Assembly (NCBI GenBank): GCA_947453585.1
Contig: CANGHQ010000015.1
Span: 1 to 13,292 of the forward strand
Source of the DNA: Burkholderiales bacterium
GTDB lineage: Bacteria > Pseudomonadota > Gammaproteobacteria > Burkholderiales > Burkholderiaceae_C
Length of the DNA stretch: 13,292 nt
Direction: 5' to 3'
The position numbers and the translations under genes were made by a program. Shown in pieces: positions 1 to 5,450 of the stretch; within the stretch, counting starts at the first letter, position 1, and the number at the start of each line of letters is the position of its first letter. The notes below the pieces were generated by a model. It saw only the letters and a program-made list of their open reading frames with translations. It searched no databases and was not told where the DNA came from.

Positions 1-668
1 GCTACCGCCGCCAGCGCATTCCGGGCAATTGGAAGCTGATGCAAGAGAACATCAAAGACCCCTACCACCCCGGCTTGCTGCACACCTGGTTTTCCACTTT
101 TGGGCTCTGGCGCGCAGACAACAAGTCTGAGCTGAAGATGGACGACCATTTCCGCCACGCCGCCATGATTTCTACCCGGGGCCAGGGCGGCAAAAACGCC
201 GATGTGGTGGCCGGCCTGGACAGTTTCAAAGACCAGATGAAGCTCAACGATCCGCGCTTGCTCGACATCGTGCCCGAGCCCTGGTGGGACGGCCCCACGG
301 CGGTCATGACCACGATCTTTCCGAGCGTGATCATCCAGCAGCAGGTCAACAGCGTGTCTACCCGCCACATCCAGCCCAACGGCCACGGTTCGTTTGACTT
401 TGTCTGGACCCATTTTGGTTTTGAAGAAGACACGCCCGAGATGACCGAACGCCGCCTGATCCAGGCCAATCTGTTTGGCCCGGCCGGTTTTGTGTCGGCC
501 GATGACGGCGAGGTGATCGAGTGGTCGCAGCAGGGCTTTGAGCAAAAGCCTTCGCACCGCACGGTGGTGGAGATGGGCGGCTACGACATTGGGGATGCGG
601 ACCACATGGTCACCGAAACCCTGATTCGTGGCATGTACAACTACTGGCGCAAAGTGATGGGGGAATGA
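1..668 (+). CDS. nagG: Salicylate 5-hydroxylase large (alpha) oxygenase subunit, 3' part only
   Basis: The 5' end is cut by the window edge; the frame is open from base 3 and gives 221 residues, about half a typical Rieske oxygenase alpha subunit. The N-terminal Rieske [2Fe-2S] domain is therefore missing here and only the catalytic mononuclear-iron domain is visible. The family pattern EN..D.YH....H is present: Asp at 57-59, His at 66-68 and His at 81-83. The third iron ligand is probably an Asp of the Ala-Asp-Asp at 498-506, matching the aspartate of naphthalene dioxygenase. The enzyme should hydroxylate salicylate to gentisate using O2 and electrons from the ferredoxin. The assignment to salicylate rather than another benzoate comes from the nagH, ferredoxin and gentisate dioxygenase genes that follow and from remembered similarity to NagG. 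A methionine codon at 39 is internal and is not the start. The stop overlaps the first ATG of nagH. Confidence 0.85.
   Translation, partial: YRRQRIPGNWKLMQENIKDPYHPGLLHTWFSTFGLWRADNKSELKMDDHFRHAAMISTRGQGGKNADVVAGLDSFKDQMKLNDPRLLDIVPEPWWDGPTAVMTTIFPSVIIQQQVNSVSTRHIQPNGHGSFDFVWTHFGFEEDTPEMTERRLIQANLFGPAGFVSADDGEVIEWSQQGFEQKPSHRTVVEMGGYDIGDADHMVTETLIRGMYNYWRKVMGE
659..664 (+). promoter_or_regulatory. Ribosome binding site that decides the nagH start
   Basis: The purine run GGGGGA lies 6 nt before the ATG at 671 but directly abuts the in-frame ATG at 665. The spacing favours initiation at 671, giving a protein that begins Met-Val-Asp-Phe, as remembered for NagH proteins. Confidence 0.6.
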
Positions 669-670
669 AC

Positions 671-1156
671 ATGGTGGACTTCAAAACCTATTACGAGCTC
701 TTGAGCCTTTACAGCGACTACGCCATGGTCTGCGATTCCTCAGACTGGGAAAAATGGCCGGATTTTTTTGTGGACGACGGCACCTACCGCCTGCAGCCAC
801 GCGAGAACTTTGACCAAGGCCTGCCCCTGTGCCTGCTGGCGCTGGAAAGCAAGAACATGATCCGCGACCGCGTCTACGGCGTCAAAGAAACGCTCTACCA
901 CGACCCCTATTACCAGCGCCATATCGTCGGCACGCCGCGCGTGCTGTCGGTGGAGCAGGGCGCAGGCAGCGAGCGCATTCGCTCGGAGGCCAACTACGTC
1001 GTGATCCGCACCAAGTTTGATGGCGAATCCACCGTCTTGAGCGTGGGCTGGTACCACGACCTGATTGTTCGAACTGCTGAGGGACTCAAGTTCCAGTCGC
1101 GCCTGTGCGTGTATGACAGCGAAATGATCGCCAACTCCATCATCTACCCCATTTAA
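671..1156 (+). CDS. nagH: Salicylate 5-hydroxylase small (beta) oxygenase subunit
   Basis: This 161-residue protein has the length and fold signature of ring-hydroxylating dioxygenase beta subunits (NTF2-like cone). The stretches LYSDYAMVCDS, FFVDDGTYRL, VKETLYHDPYYQRH and the end VYDSEMIANSIIYPI match NagH of salicylate 5-hydroxylase as remembered. The beta subunit holds no redox centre; it packs with the alpha subunit in a hetero-oligomer. The gene overlaps or abuts nagG, and the alternative ATG at 665 (two more residues, overlapping the nagG stop) has no usable ribosome-site spacing. The ferredoxin gene starts 9 nt after the stop, so the three are surely co-transcribed and probably translationally coupled. 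The substrate is inferred from gentisate dioxygenase further along. Confidence 0.88.
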   Translation: MVDFKTYYELLSLYSDYAMVCDSSDWEKWPDFFVDDGTYRLQPRENFDQGLPLCLLALESKNMIRDRVYGVKETLYHDPYYQRHIVGTPRVLSVEQGAGSERIRSEANYVVIRTKFDGESTVLSVGWYHDLIVRTAEGLKFQSRLCVYDSEMIANSIIYPI

Positions 1157-1165
1157 GGACCAGCC

Positions 1166-1480
1166 ATGGCAGAACACTGGTTAGACGCGGCAGCGCTCGC
1201 CGACATTCCCGAAGGCGACGTGATTGCCGTGCAGCTTGCGGGCAAAGAGATTGCGCTGTACGAGGTCGAAGGCGATGTCTTCGCCACCGACAACTTTTGC
1301 ACCCACGGCCACGCGCGCATGAGCGATGGTTTTCTGGAAGGGCGCGAGATCGAATGCCCGCTGCACCAGGGCAAGTTTGACGTGTGCAGCGGCCAGGCCC
1401 TGTGCGCACCGCTGACCGAGAACATCAAAACCTACGCGGTGCGCATCGAGAACATGCGCGTGATGCTCAAGCTGGACTGA
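1166..1480 (+). CDS. nagAb: Rieske-type [2Fe-2S] ferredoxin of the salicylate 5-hydroxylase
   Basis: This 104-residue soluble protein carries electrons from a ferredoxin reductase (not in the window) to the NagGH oxygenase. The Rieske cluster motif is complete: Cys45-x-His47, 16 residues, then Cys64-x2-His67. The length is that of NagAb/NahAb-type ferredoxins. There is no signal peptide or membrane segment, as expected for a cytoplasmic electron carrier. The ribosome site AAGGA at 1155-1159 overlaps the nagH stop and stands 6 nt before the ATG. In Ralstonia sp. U2 the equivalent ferredoxin serves both salicylate 5-hydroxylase and naphthalene dioxygenase. No naphthalene dioxygenase gene is seen here, so this copy may be dedicated to salicylate. 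Confidence 0.92.
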   Translation: MAEHWLDAAALADIPEGDVIAVQLAGKEIALYEVEGDVFATDNFCTHGHARMSDGFLEGREIECPLHQGKFDVCSGQALCAPLTENIKTYAVRIENMRVMLKLD

Positions 1481-1520
1481 CGGGGCCCAGGCACGCCATT
1501 TAAAAACACCGGAGAAAGAC

Positions 1521-2576
1521 ATGGAAGAACACAACCGTTTTGAGACTTTGGGGCGCCTGGAAGACCTGCCGCAGACCTACCGCGACCAACTCACAGAGCG
1601 CAACCTCGTGCCCTTGTGGCCCAGCTTGCGCGGCGTGCTGCCCCCGAATATCCCGACGCGCAAGACCCAGACTACGCACTGGCCTTACCGCGAGATTCGT
1701 GAGTTGCTGATTCAGGCGGGTGAACTCACACCGATTGAGAAAGCCGAGCGCCGCGTGCTGGTGCTGGCCAATCCGGGCCACGGCCTGACCAATATGCAGG
1801 CCAGCGCCGCCATGTACCTGGGTATGCAACTGCTCTTGCCCGGTGAGCTGGCGCCCGTGCACCGCCACACGCCCAATGCGGTCCGCATGGTGGTCGAAGG
1901 CGAAGGCGCCTGGACCCTGGTGGGCGGCGAAAAGTGCCCCATGGAGCGCGGCGACCTGATCCTCACCCCTACCGGCCTGTGGCACGAGCACGGCCACGAC
2001 GGCAACGCGCCGGTGATCTGGCTCGATGTGCTCGATTTGCCGCTGGTTTATTACACCGAGACCTCCTACCACCTGGAAGGCCCCAGCCAAAGCGTCACCG
2101 AAGGCCAGGGCTTCAAGTCCTATGCCCGTGGCGGCGTGGTTCCGACCAAGGTGTTTGCGCGCACCGACAAAGCCTACCCCATGCTGCGCTACCCCTGGGT
2201 GGATGCCAAAGCGGCACTGCTGTCGCTGGCCGAAGAGCAAAGCGCCGATGAGCCTGTGCAAGTCACCTACGTCAACCCCGAAACCGGCGCGGACGTGGAA
2301 AACATCTTGGGCTTTTACGCGCTGATGCTGCGCCCGGGGCAGACCTTGCGCCTGCCTGCGCGCTCACCGGCACAGGTCTTCCACCAGATCGAAGGCCAGA
2401 CCGATGTGCAGGTGGAAGCCACCGCCTTCACGATGGTTGAGGCAGACACCTGCTGCGCACCGGGCTACACAGCCGTCACACTAAAAAACCGCTCCAACAG
2501 CACCCCCGCTTTTTTGTTTGTGACCGATGAGGCGCCACTGCACCGCAAGCTCGGCGTCTACGAAAACCGGGGGTAG
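1521..2576 (+). CDS. nagI: Gentisate 1,2-dioxygenase
   Basis: A 351-residue bicupin that cleaves gentisate (2,5-dihydroxybenzoate) with O2 to maleylpyruvate, using one Fe(II). The N-terminal cupin shows the iron site clearly: His114 and His116 in PVHRHTPNAVR, and His155 in GLWHEHGHD. The strand-rich VVEGEGAWTLVGGE between them is the usual cupin core. The C-terminal cupin (about 255-335) has Pro-Gly and hydrophobic strands but no full His set, as is usual when only one cupin holds metal. Length agrees with NagI-type enzymes of about 350 residues. A good ribosome site, GGAG at 1511-1514, stands 6 nt before the ATG. Related cupins cleave salicylate or 1-hydroxy-2-naphthoate, but a salicylate 5-hydroxylase before it and a GST isomerase plus hydrolase after it make gentisate by far the best call. 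Confidence 0.93.
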   Translation: MEEHNRFETLGRLEDLPQTYRDQLTERNLVPLWPSLRGVLPPNIPTRKTQTTHWPYREIRELLIQAGELTPIEKAERRVLVLANPGHGLTNMQASAAMYLGMQLLLPGELAPVHRHTPNAVRMVVEGEGAWTLVGGEKCPMERGDLILTPTGLWHEHGHDGNAPVIWLDVLDLPLVYYTETSYHLEGPSQSVTEGQGFKSYARGGVVPTKVFARTDKAYPMLRYPWVDAKAALLSLAEEQSADEPVQVTYVNPETGADVENILGFYALMLRPGQTLRLPARSPAQVFHQIEGQTDVQVEATAFTMVEADTCCAPGYTAVTLKNRSNSTPAFLFVTDEAPLHRKLGVYENRG

Positions 2577-2641
2577 GCCCCTAAGCGCTGCATTTCAGTT
2601 TTTCAATCTCACATTTATCACCTCTCACAAAAATTACACCC

Positions 2642-3343
2642 ATGACCCAATACCTGTTTACGCCTTCCGCCGCCATGTCATTGCCCGTCCGTGGCCTGGA
2701 CGCGCGCTTTCCGATCAACCGCCTGTTCTTTGTGGGCCGCAACTACCACGCCCATGCCGTAGAAATGGGCCGGCCGGTGGACAAGTCGGTGGAGCGCCCC
2801 TTTTACTTCACCAAAGCGCCACAGACGCTGACGCTATCCGGCGCCACCGTGGCCTATCCGCCCGAGACCCGCAACTACCACTTCGAGATGGAGATGGTCG
2901 TGGCCATCGGCCAGGCCGGTTTTCGGGTCAAGGCGGAAGACGCCCATACCCTGATTTACGGCTACGGCGCCGGCCTGGACATGACCCGCCGCGACCTGCA
3001 ACTTGTGGCGCGCGACAAGGGCCGCCCCTGGGACCTGGGCAAGGACGTGGAGCAGTCTTCGGTGTGCTCGGAAATCGTACCAATGCAAGGCGTGGTCATC
3101 GAGAATGGCGCCATTGCGCTGGAGGTCAACGGCCAGACCAAGCAGTCGTCCAACGTGGACAAGCTGATCTGGAACATCCGTGAACTGATTGCCGACCTTT
3201 CACTCTTCTACCACCTGCAACCCGGCGACCTGATTTACACCGGCACGCCCGAAGGCGTAGGCCCGGTCGTGTCGGGCGACCAGATTAGCGGTCGCGTGGA
3301 AGGTGTCGCAGAAGTAGCCTTGACAGTGGGCGCCCCTGCGTAA
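2642..3343 (+). CDS. nagK: Fumarylpyruvate hydrolase (FAH superfamily)
   Basis: This 233-residue protein splits fumarylpyruvate into fumarate and pyruvate, the last step of the gentisate route. It has the fumarylacetoacetate-hydrolase fold marks: VGRNYHAHA (31-39), the metal ligands Glu82 and Glu84 in HFEMEM and Asp113 in GAGLDMTRRD, and the late GTPEGVG motif (201-207). The first ATG at 2642 is chosen because related proteins, as remembered, share a short leader before the SLPV strand. No Shine-Dalgarno sequence is visible before it, nor before the next ATG at 2675, so the start is less certain than the function. The preceding 65-nt spacer is AT-rich for this region. The next gene begins 9 nt after the stop. 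Confidence 0.9.
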   Translation: MTQYLFTPSAAMSLPVRGLDARFPINRLFFVGRNYHAHAVEMGRPVDKSVERPFYFTKAPQTLTLSGATVAYPPETRNYHFEMEMVVAIGQAGFRVKAEDAHTLIYGYGAGLDMTRRDLQLVARDKGRPWDLGKDVEQSSVCSEIVPMQGVVIENGAIALEVNGQTKQSSNVDKLIWNIRELIADLSLFYHLQPGDLIYTGTPEGVGPVVSGDQISGRVEGVAEVALTVGAPA

Positions 3344-3352
3344 GCGGCAGCC

Positions 3353-3991
3353 ATGCAGCTCCACAACTTCTTTCGCAGCGGCACCTCGCATCGCCTGCGC
3401 ATTGCGCTCAATCTCAAGGGCTTGACCTACGACTACGTGGCGGTTGATCTGCGCAAAAACGAACACCAAAGCGCGTCTTTCAAAAGCCTCAACCCCCAGG
3501 GCCTGGTGCCCGCGCTGGTGGAAGGTGAGCACGTGCTGACGCAGTCCGTGGCCATCATCGAATGGCTGGAAGAGCGCTATCCCACGCCCGCGCTGCTGCC
3601 CGCCGACACCGAGGACCGCGCCCACGTGCGGGCCTTGGCCGCCATCGTCGGTTGCGACATTCATCCGGTGAACAACAAGCGGATTTTGGACACGCTGCGC
3701 GCTACCTTTGGCGCCGATGACGCCGCTATCAACCACTGGTGCGGCACCTGGATCAGCGAGGGCTTTGACGCCTATGAGGCGCTGCTGGCGACCGATACGC
3801 GGCGCCTTGGCTTTAGCTTTGGCAATACCCCGACGATTGCCGATGCCTACCTGATTCCCCAAATCGAGAGCGCGCGCCGCTTCAAGGTCGATCTGGGCCG
3901 TTGGCCGCGCATCATGGCGGTGGACGCCCATTGCGGCGCGCTGGAAGCCTTCCGCCAAGCAGCACCCATGGCGCAACCCGACGCCTCGTAA
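3353..3991 (+). CDS. nagL: Maleylpyruvate isomerase, glutathione-dependent, zeta-class GST
   Basis: A 212-residue glutathione S-transferase-fold protein that isomerises maleylpyruvate to fumarylpyruvate with glutathione as cofactor. The thioredoxin-like domain covers about 1-80, with RSGTSHRLRIAL (8-19) in place of the zeta-class Ser-Ser-Cys motif. The cis-proline motif LVPAL is at 51-55, and the Gln64-Ser65 glutathione contact and IIEWLEERYP follow. The helical domain has the N-capping box NTPTIADAYLIPQ (158-170), and Arg175-Arg176 lie near the position proposed for carboxylate binding in NagL. The sequence closely resembles NagL of Ralstonia sp. U2 as remembered. Its placement after gentisate dioxygenase and fumarylpyruvate hydrolase favours maleylpyruvate over maleylacetoacetate as substrate. 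A MaiA role in tyrosine or homogentisate breakdown is the alternative. Confidence 0.9.
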   Translation: MQLHNFFRSGTSHRLRIALNLKGLTYDYVAVDLRKNEHQSASFKSLNPQGLVPALVEGEHVLTQSVAIIEWLEERYPTPALLPADTEDRAHVRALAAIVGCDIHPVNNKRILDTLRATFGADDAAINHWCGTWISEGFDAYEALLATDTRRLGFSFGNTPTIADAYLIPQIESARRFKVDLGRWPRIMAVDAHCGALEAFRQAAPMAQPDAS

Positions 3992-4024
3992 ATCCCCGGC
4001 AATTTCCCTTGCCAAGGAGACGCC

Positions 4025-5251
4025 ATGCAATCCCTCTTCTTCTCGACCCCGGCGGACCGCCTTGCACTGGTACGGCAGCGGTATTTTGAAGAAGGGAAAC
4101 TTCCCTCGGGCGCCGTCAGTGATGCGGTCTTTCAATCCTGGGCCCGGTGCCAAAGGCAAAAGCAGGATCCGCGCGGAAAGATTGAGTTCCAACCGGTGTC
4201 GGCCAGTCGGGCGCAACTGGCCTTGCAAAAAAACCACCTCTTGCGTGATGCCTGGCTGGCAGAAGCCACCGAACTCAATGCCGTGCTGGGCGCCACCTTG
4301 TGTGGCGCCATGTTGACAGACCCCAGTGGCGTCCTGATTGGCGCCACCGAGACCGGGCGCACGCATGAAAAGATCACGCCTGTGGCCCACCGCATTGGCG
4401 TCAATTTTTCTGAAGAAGCATTGGGCACGACCGCGCCCGGCATCGTGGCGCGCACGGGTCAGGCGGTTTGCGTGCAAGGTGGCGAACACTACTTTGCAAG
4501 CGTCAGTGCCATGCATTGCGCAGCTGCGCCTATCCGGGACATCCACGGCAATTTGGCGGGCGTGCTCAATCTGTCGAGCGAAGGCCGGGCCTTCAATTTT
4601 GATTCGGCCACCGTCGTGGGGTTGTACGCCACCTCGATTGAAAACCGATTGCTCCTGTCCAGATCCCATGACTACTTGGTCGTGCGCTTTCAAATCTCTC
4701 CGTCCTTGCTCGACACGCCGATGGCGGGCCTGATGGGCGTGGACACGCAGGGCACGATCGTATGGAAGAACGCGGTGGCCTCTCGCCTGTTGGGATCGCT
4801 TGCAGGTGGCGAGCAGCCTGCGGCACTTTCGGTAGATGACGTGCTGCAAAGCAGCTTTGCCGAACTGGCCTCGGTGCGTCTGGGCACCCATGTTTTGCTG
4901 CGCTTGTCCAATGGGCTGCAGGTGCATGCGCGCTGCCAATTGCAAGCGCGCGACACGCACCATCCGGTTGTCGCGCTGGGTACTGTGGCGCCTGCTTCGG
5001 TGGCACACGACGCAAGCCCGGACGCCACGCCAATCCAGAGTAGCGATGCCGCCACGCAAGCCAACCAAGCAGCGAACGAACCGACCGAACCCACCGAGCT
5101 CACCGAACCCACCGAGCCCGCGAGCCTGCGCGATGCAGATGTTGATCTGATCGCCAAAACCCTCAAAGAGTGCGCTGGCAACGTCTCTGCTGCAGCGCGA
5201 AAGCTGCAGGTTTCGCGCGGGCTGATTTACCGCCGTATCCAGGGCGCATAG
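4025..5251 (+). CDS. AcoR-like transcriptional regulator (GAF, PAS-like, Fis-type HTH) without an AAA+ domain
   Basis: A 408-residue regulator. The N-terminus (about 30-210) matches AcoR-type sigma-54 activators: a QSWARCQ element at 37-43, a GAF sensor domain from about 80, NFSEEALGTTAPG (127-139) and CAAAPIRDIHGNLAGVLNLS (165-184). A weaker PAS-like stretch follows at about 225-320. Residues 325-367 are a low-complexity linker with a TEPTEL/TEPTEP repeat, and 368-408 form a Fis-type helix-turn-helix (AGNVSAAARKLQVSRGLIYRRI). No Walker A, Walker B or GAFTGA motif occurs, so it cannot drive sigma-54 open-complex formation by the usual mechanism. Strong ribosome site AAGGAG at 4014-4019, 5 nt before the ATG. 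It sits between the gentisate genes and the GMC/aldehyde dehydrogenase pair, and a dyad lies just downstream. An aromatic-sensing role for either gene set is inference. Confidence 0.82.
   Translation: MQSLFFSTPADRLALVRQRYFEEGKLPSGAVSDAVFQSWARCQRQKQDPRGKIEFQPVSASRAQLALQKNHLLRDAWLAEATELNAVLGATLCGAMLTDPSGVLIGATETGRTHEKITPVAHRIGVNFSEEALGTTAPGIVARTGQAVCVQGGEHYFASVSAMHCAAAPIRDIHGNLAGVLNLSSEGRAFNFDSATVVGLYATSIENRLLLSRSHDYLVVRFQISPSLLDTPMAGLMGVDTQGTIVWKNAVASRLLGSLAGGEQPAALSVDDVLQSSFAELASVRLGTHVLLRLSNGLQVHARCQLQARDTHHPVVALGTVAPASVAHDASPDATPIQSSDAATQANQAANEPTEPTELTEPTEPASLRDADVDLIAKTLKECAGNVSAAARKLQVSRGLIYRRIQGA
5084..5119 (+). repeat. Tandem 18-bp repeat, two units, in the regulator linker
   Basis: Units 5084-5101 and 5102-5119 differ at one base (third from the end) and encode Thr-Glu-Pro-Thr-Glu-Leu then Thr-Glu-Pro-Thr-Glu-Pro. 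The 18-bp period keeps the frame, so unit gain or loss would only lengthen or shorten the linker between sensor and DNA-binding domain. Confidence 0.85.
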
Positions 5252-5294
5252 CCCTTCAAAAAGCCCGGCGCTCAAGCCGTCTGGCGCGCCAAAG

Positions 5295-5311
5295 TGTTCC
5301 CAAATGGAACA
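5295..5311. promoter_or_regulatory. Perfect inverted repeat TGTTCC-N5-GGAACA, candidate operator
   Basis: The two 6-bp arms are exact reverse complements around CAAAT. The size and symmetry suit a dimeric helix-turn-helix such as the Fis-type domain of the regulator encoded just upstream. It lies 140 bp before the preferred GMC start codon. Binding by that regulator is inferred from position only. Confidence 0.5.
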
Positions 5312-5334
5312 GGCGGGCATTAGGGAATTCCCGA

Positions 5335-5352
5335 TGTTTTGGAACTTGAACA
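5335..5352. promoter_or_regulatory. Imperfect dyad TGTT-N10-AACA, possible second operator
   Basis: The outer half-sites TGTT and AACA match those of the perfect dyad, but the spacing is one base longer and the inner bases match less well, though a GGAAC lies inside (5341-5345). The centres of the two dyads are about 40 bp apart, close to four helical turns, so bound dimers could face the same side of the DNA. Confidence 0.3.
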
Positions 5353-5450
5353 GAGTTTCTAAAGTTGCTCTTCGCAAGCGCGGTATGCGCGCAAGCCATG
5401 GACCAATTAACTCACTTTCATTCACTCCCACTACATCGAACGGAACCGCT

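Larger units (their letters stand above)
5252..5450 (+). promoter_or_regulatory. Control region before the GMC oxidoreductase gene
   Basis: This 199-bp spacer is the longest gene-free stretch in the window. It is more AT-rich than its neighbours from about 5320 and holds several short symmetric elements: TGGCGCGCCA (5282-5291), the perfect dyad at 5295-5311, GGGAATTCCC (5323-5332) and a looser TGTT-N10-AACA (5335-5352). No clear -24/-12 sigma-54 promoter (GG-N10-GC) or good sigma-70 -35/-10 pair could be picked by eye. The open frame runs through the region without a stop from 5304, but that ATG falls inside the dyad, so non-coding control DNA is the better reading. Confidence 0.55.

Noticed and set aside
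39..41. ATG at 39 as the start of the large oxygenase subunit
   Set aside because: The frame continues upstream to the window edge with YRRQRIPGNWKL, which is the conserved stretch just before the catalytic motif, so this Met is internal.
3998..4019. Hairpin GGCAA/TTGCC next to the regulator ribosome site, with an alternative CCTT/AAGG pairing that could mask it
   Set aside because: The stems are only 4-5 bp, too short to claim a riboswitch or translational switch from sequence alone.
5241..5255. Hairpin AGGGC-N5-GCCCT at the regulator stop as a terminator
   Set aside because: The stem is only 5 bp and is followed by an A run rather than a T run on the plus strand.
5304..5450. A longer GMC start at 5304, adding 49 residues
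   Set aside because: The ATG lies inside the perfect dyad and has no ribosome site, and the added residues resemble nothing in the family; 5451 has a GGAA site and puts the twin arginines 30 residues in.
5312..5450. A sigma-54 promoter before the GMC gene
   Set aside because: No GG-N10-GC element with a reasonable match was found, and the neighbouring regulator lacks the AAA+ domain needed for sigma-54 activation.
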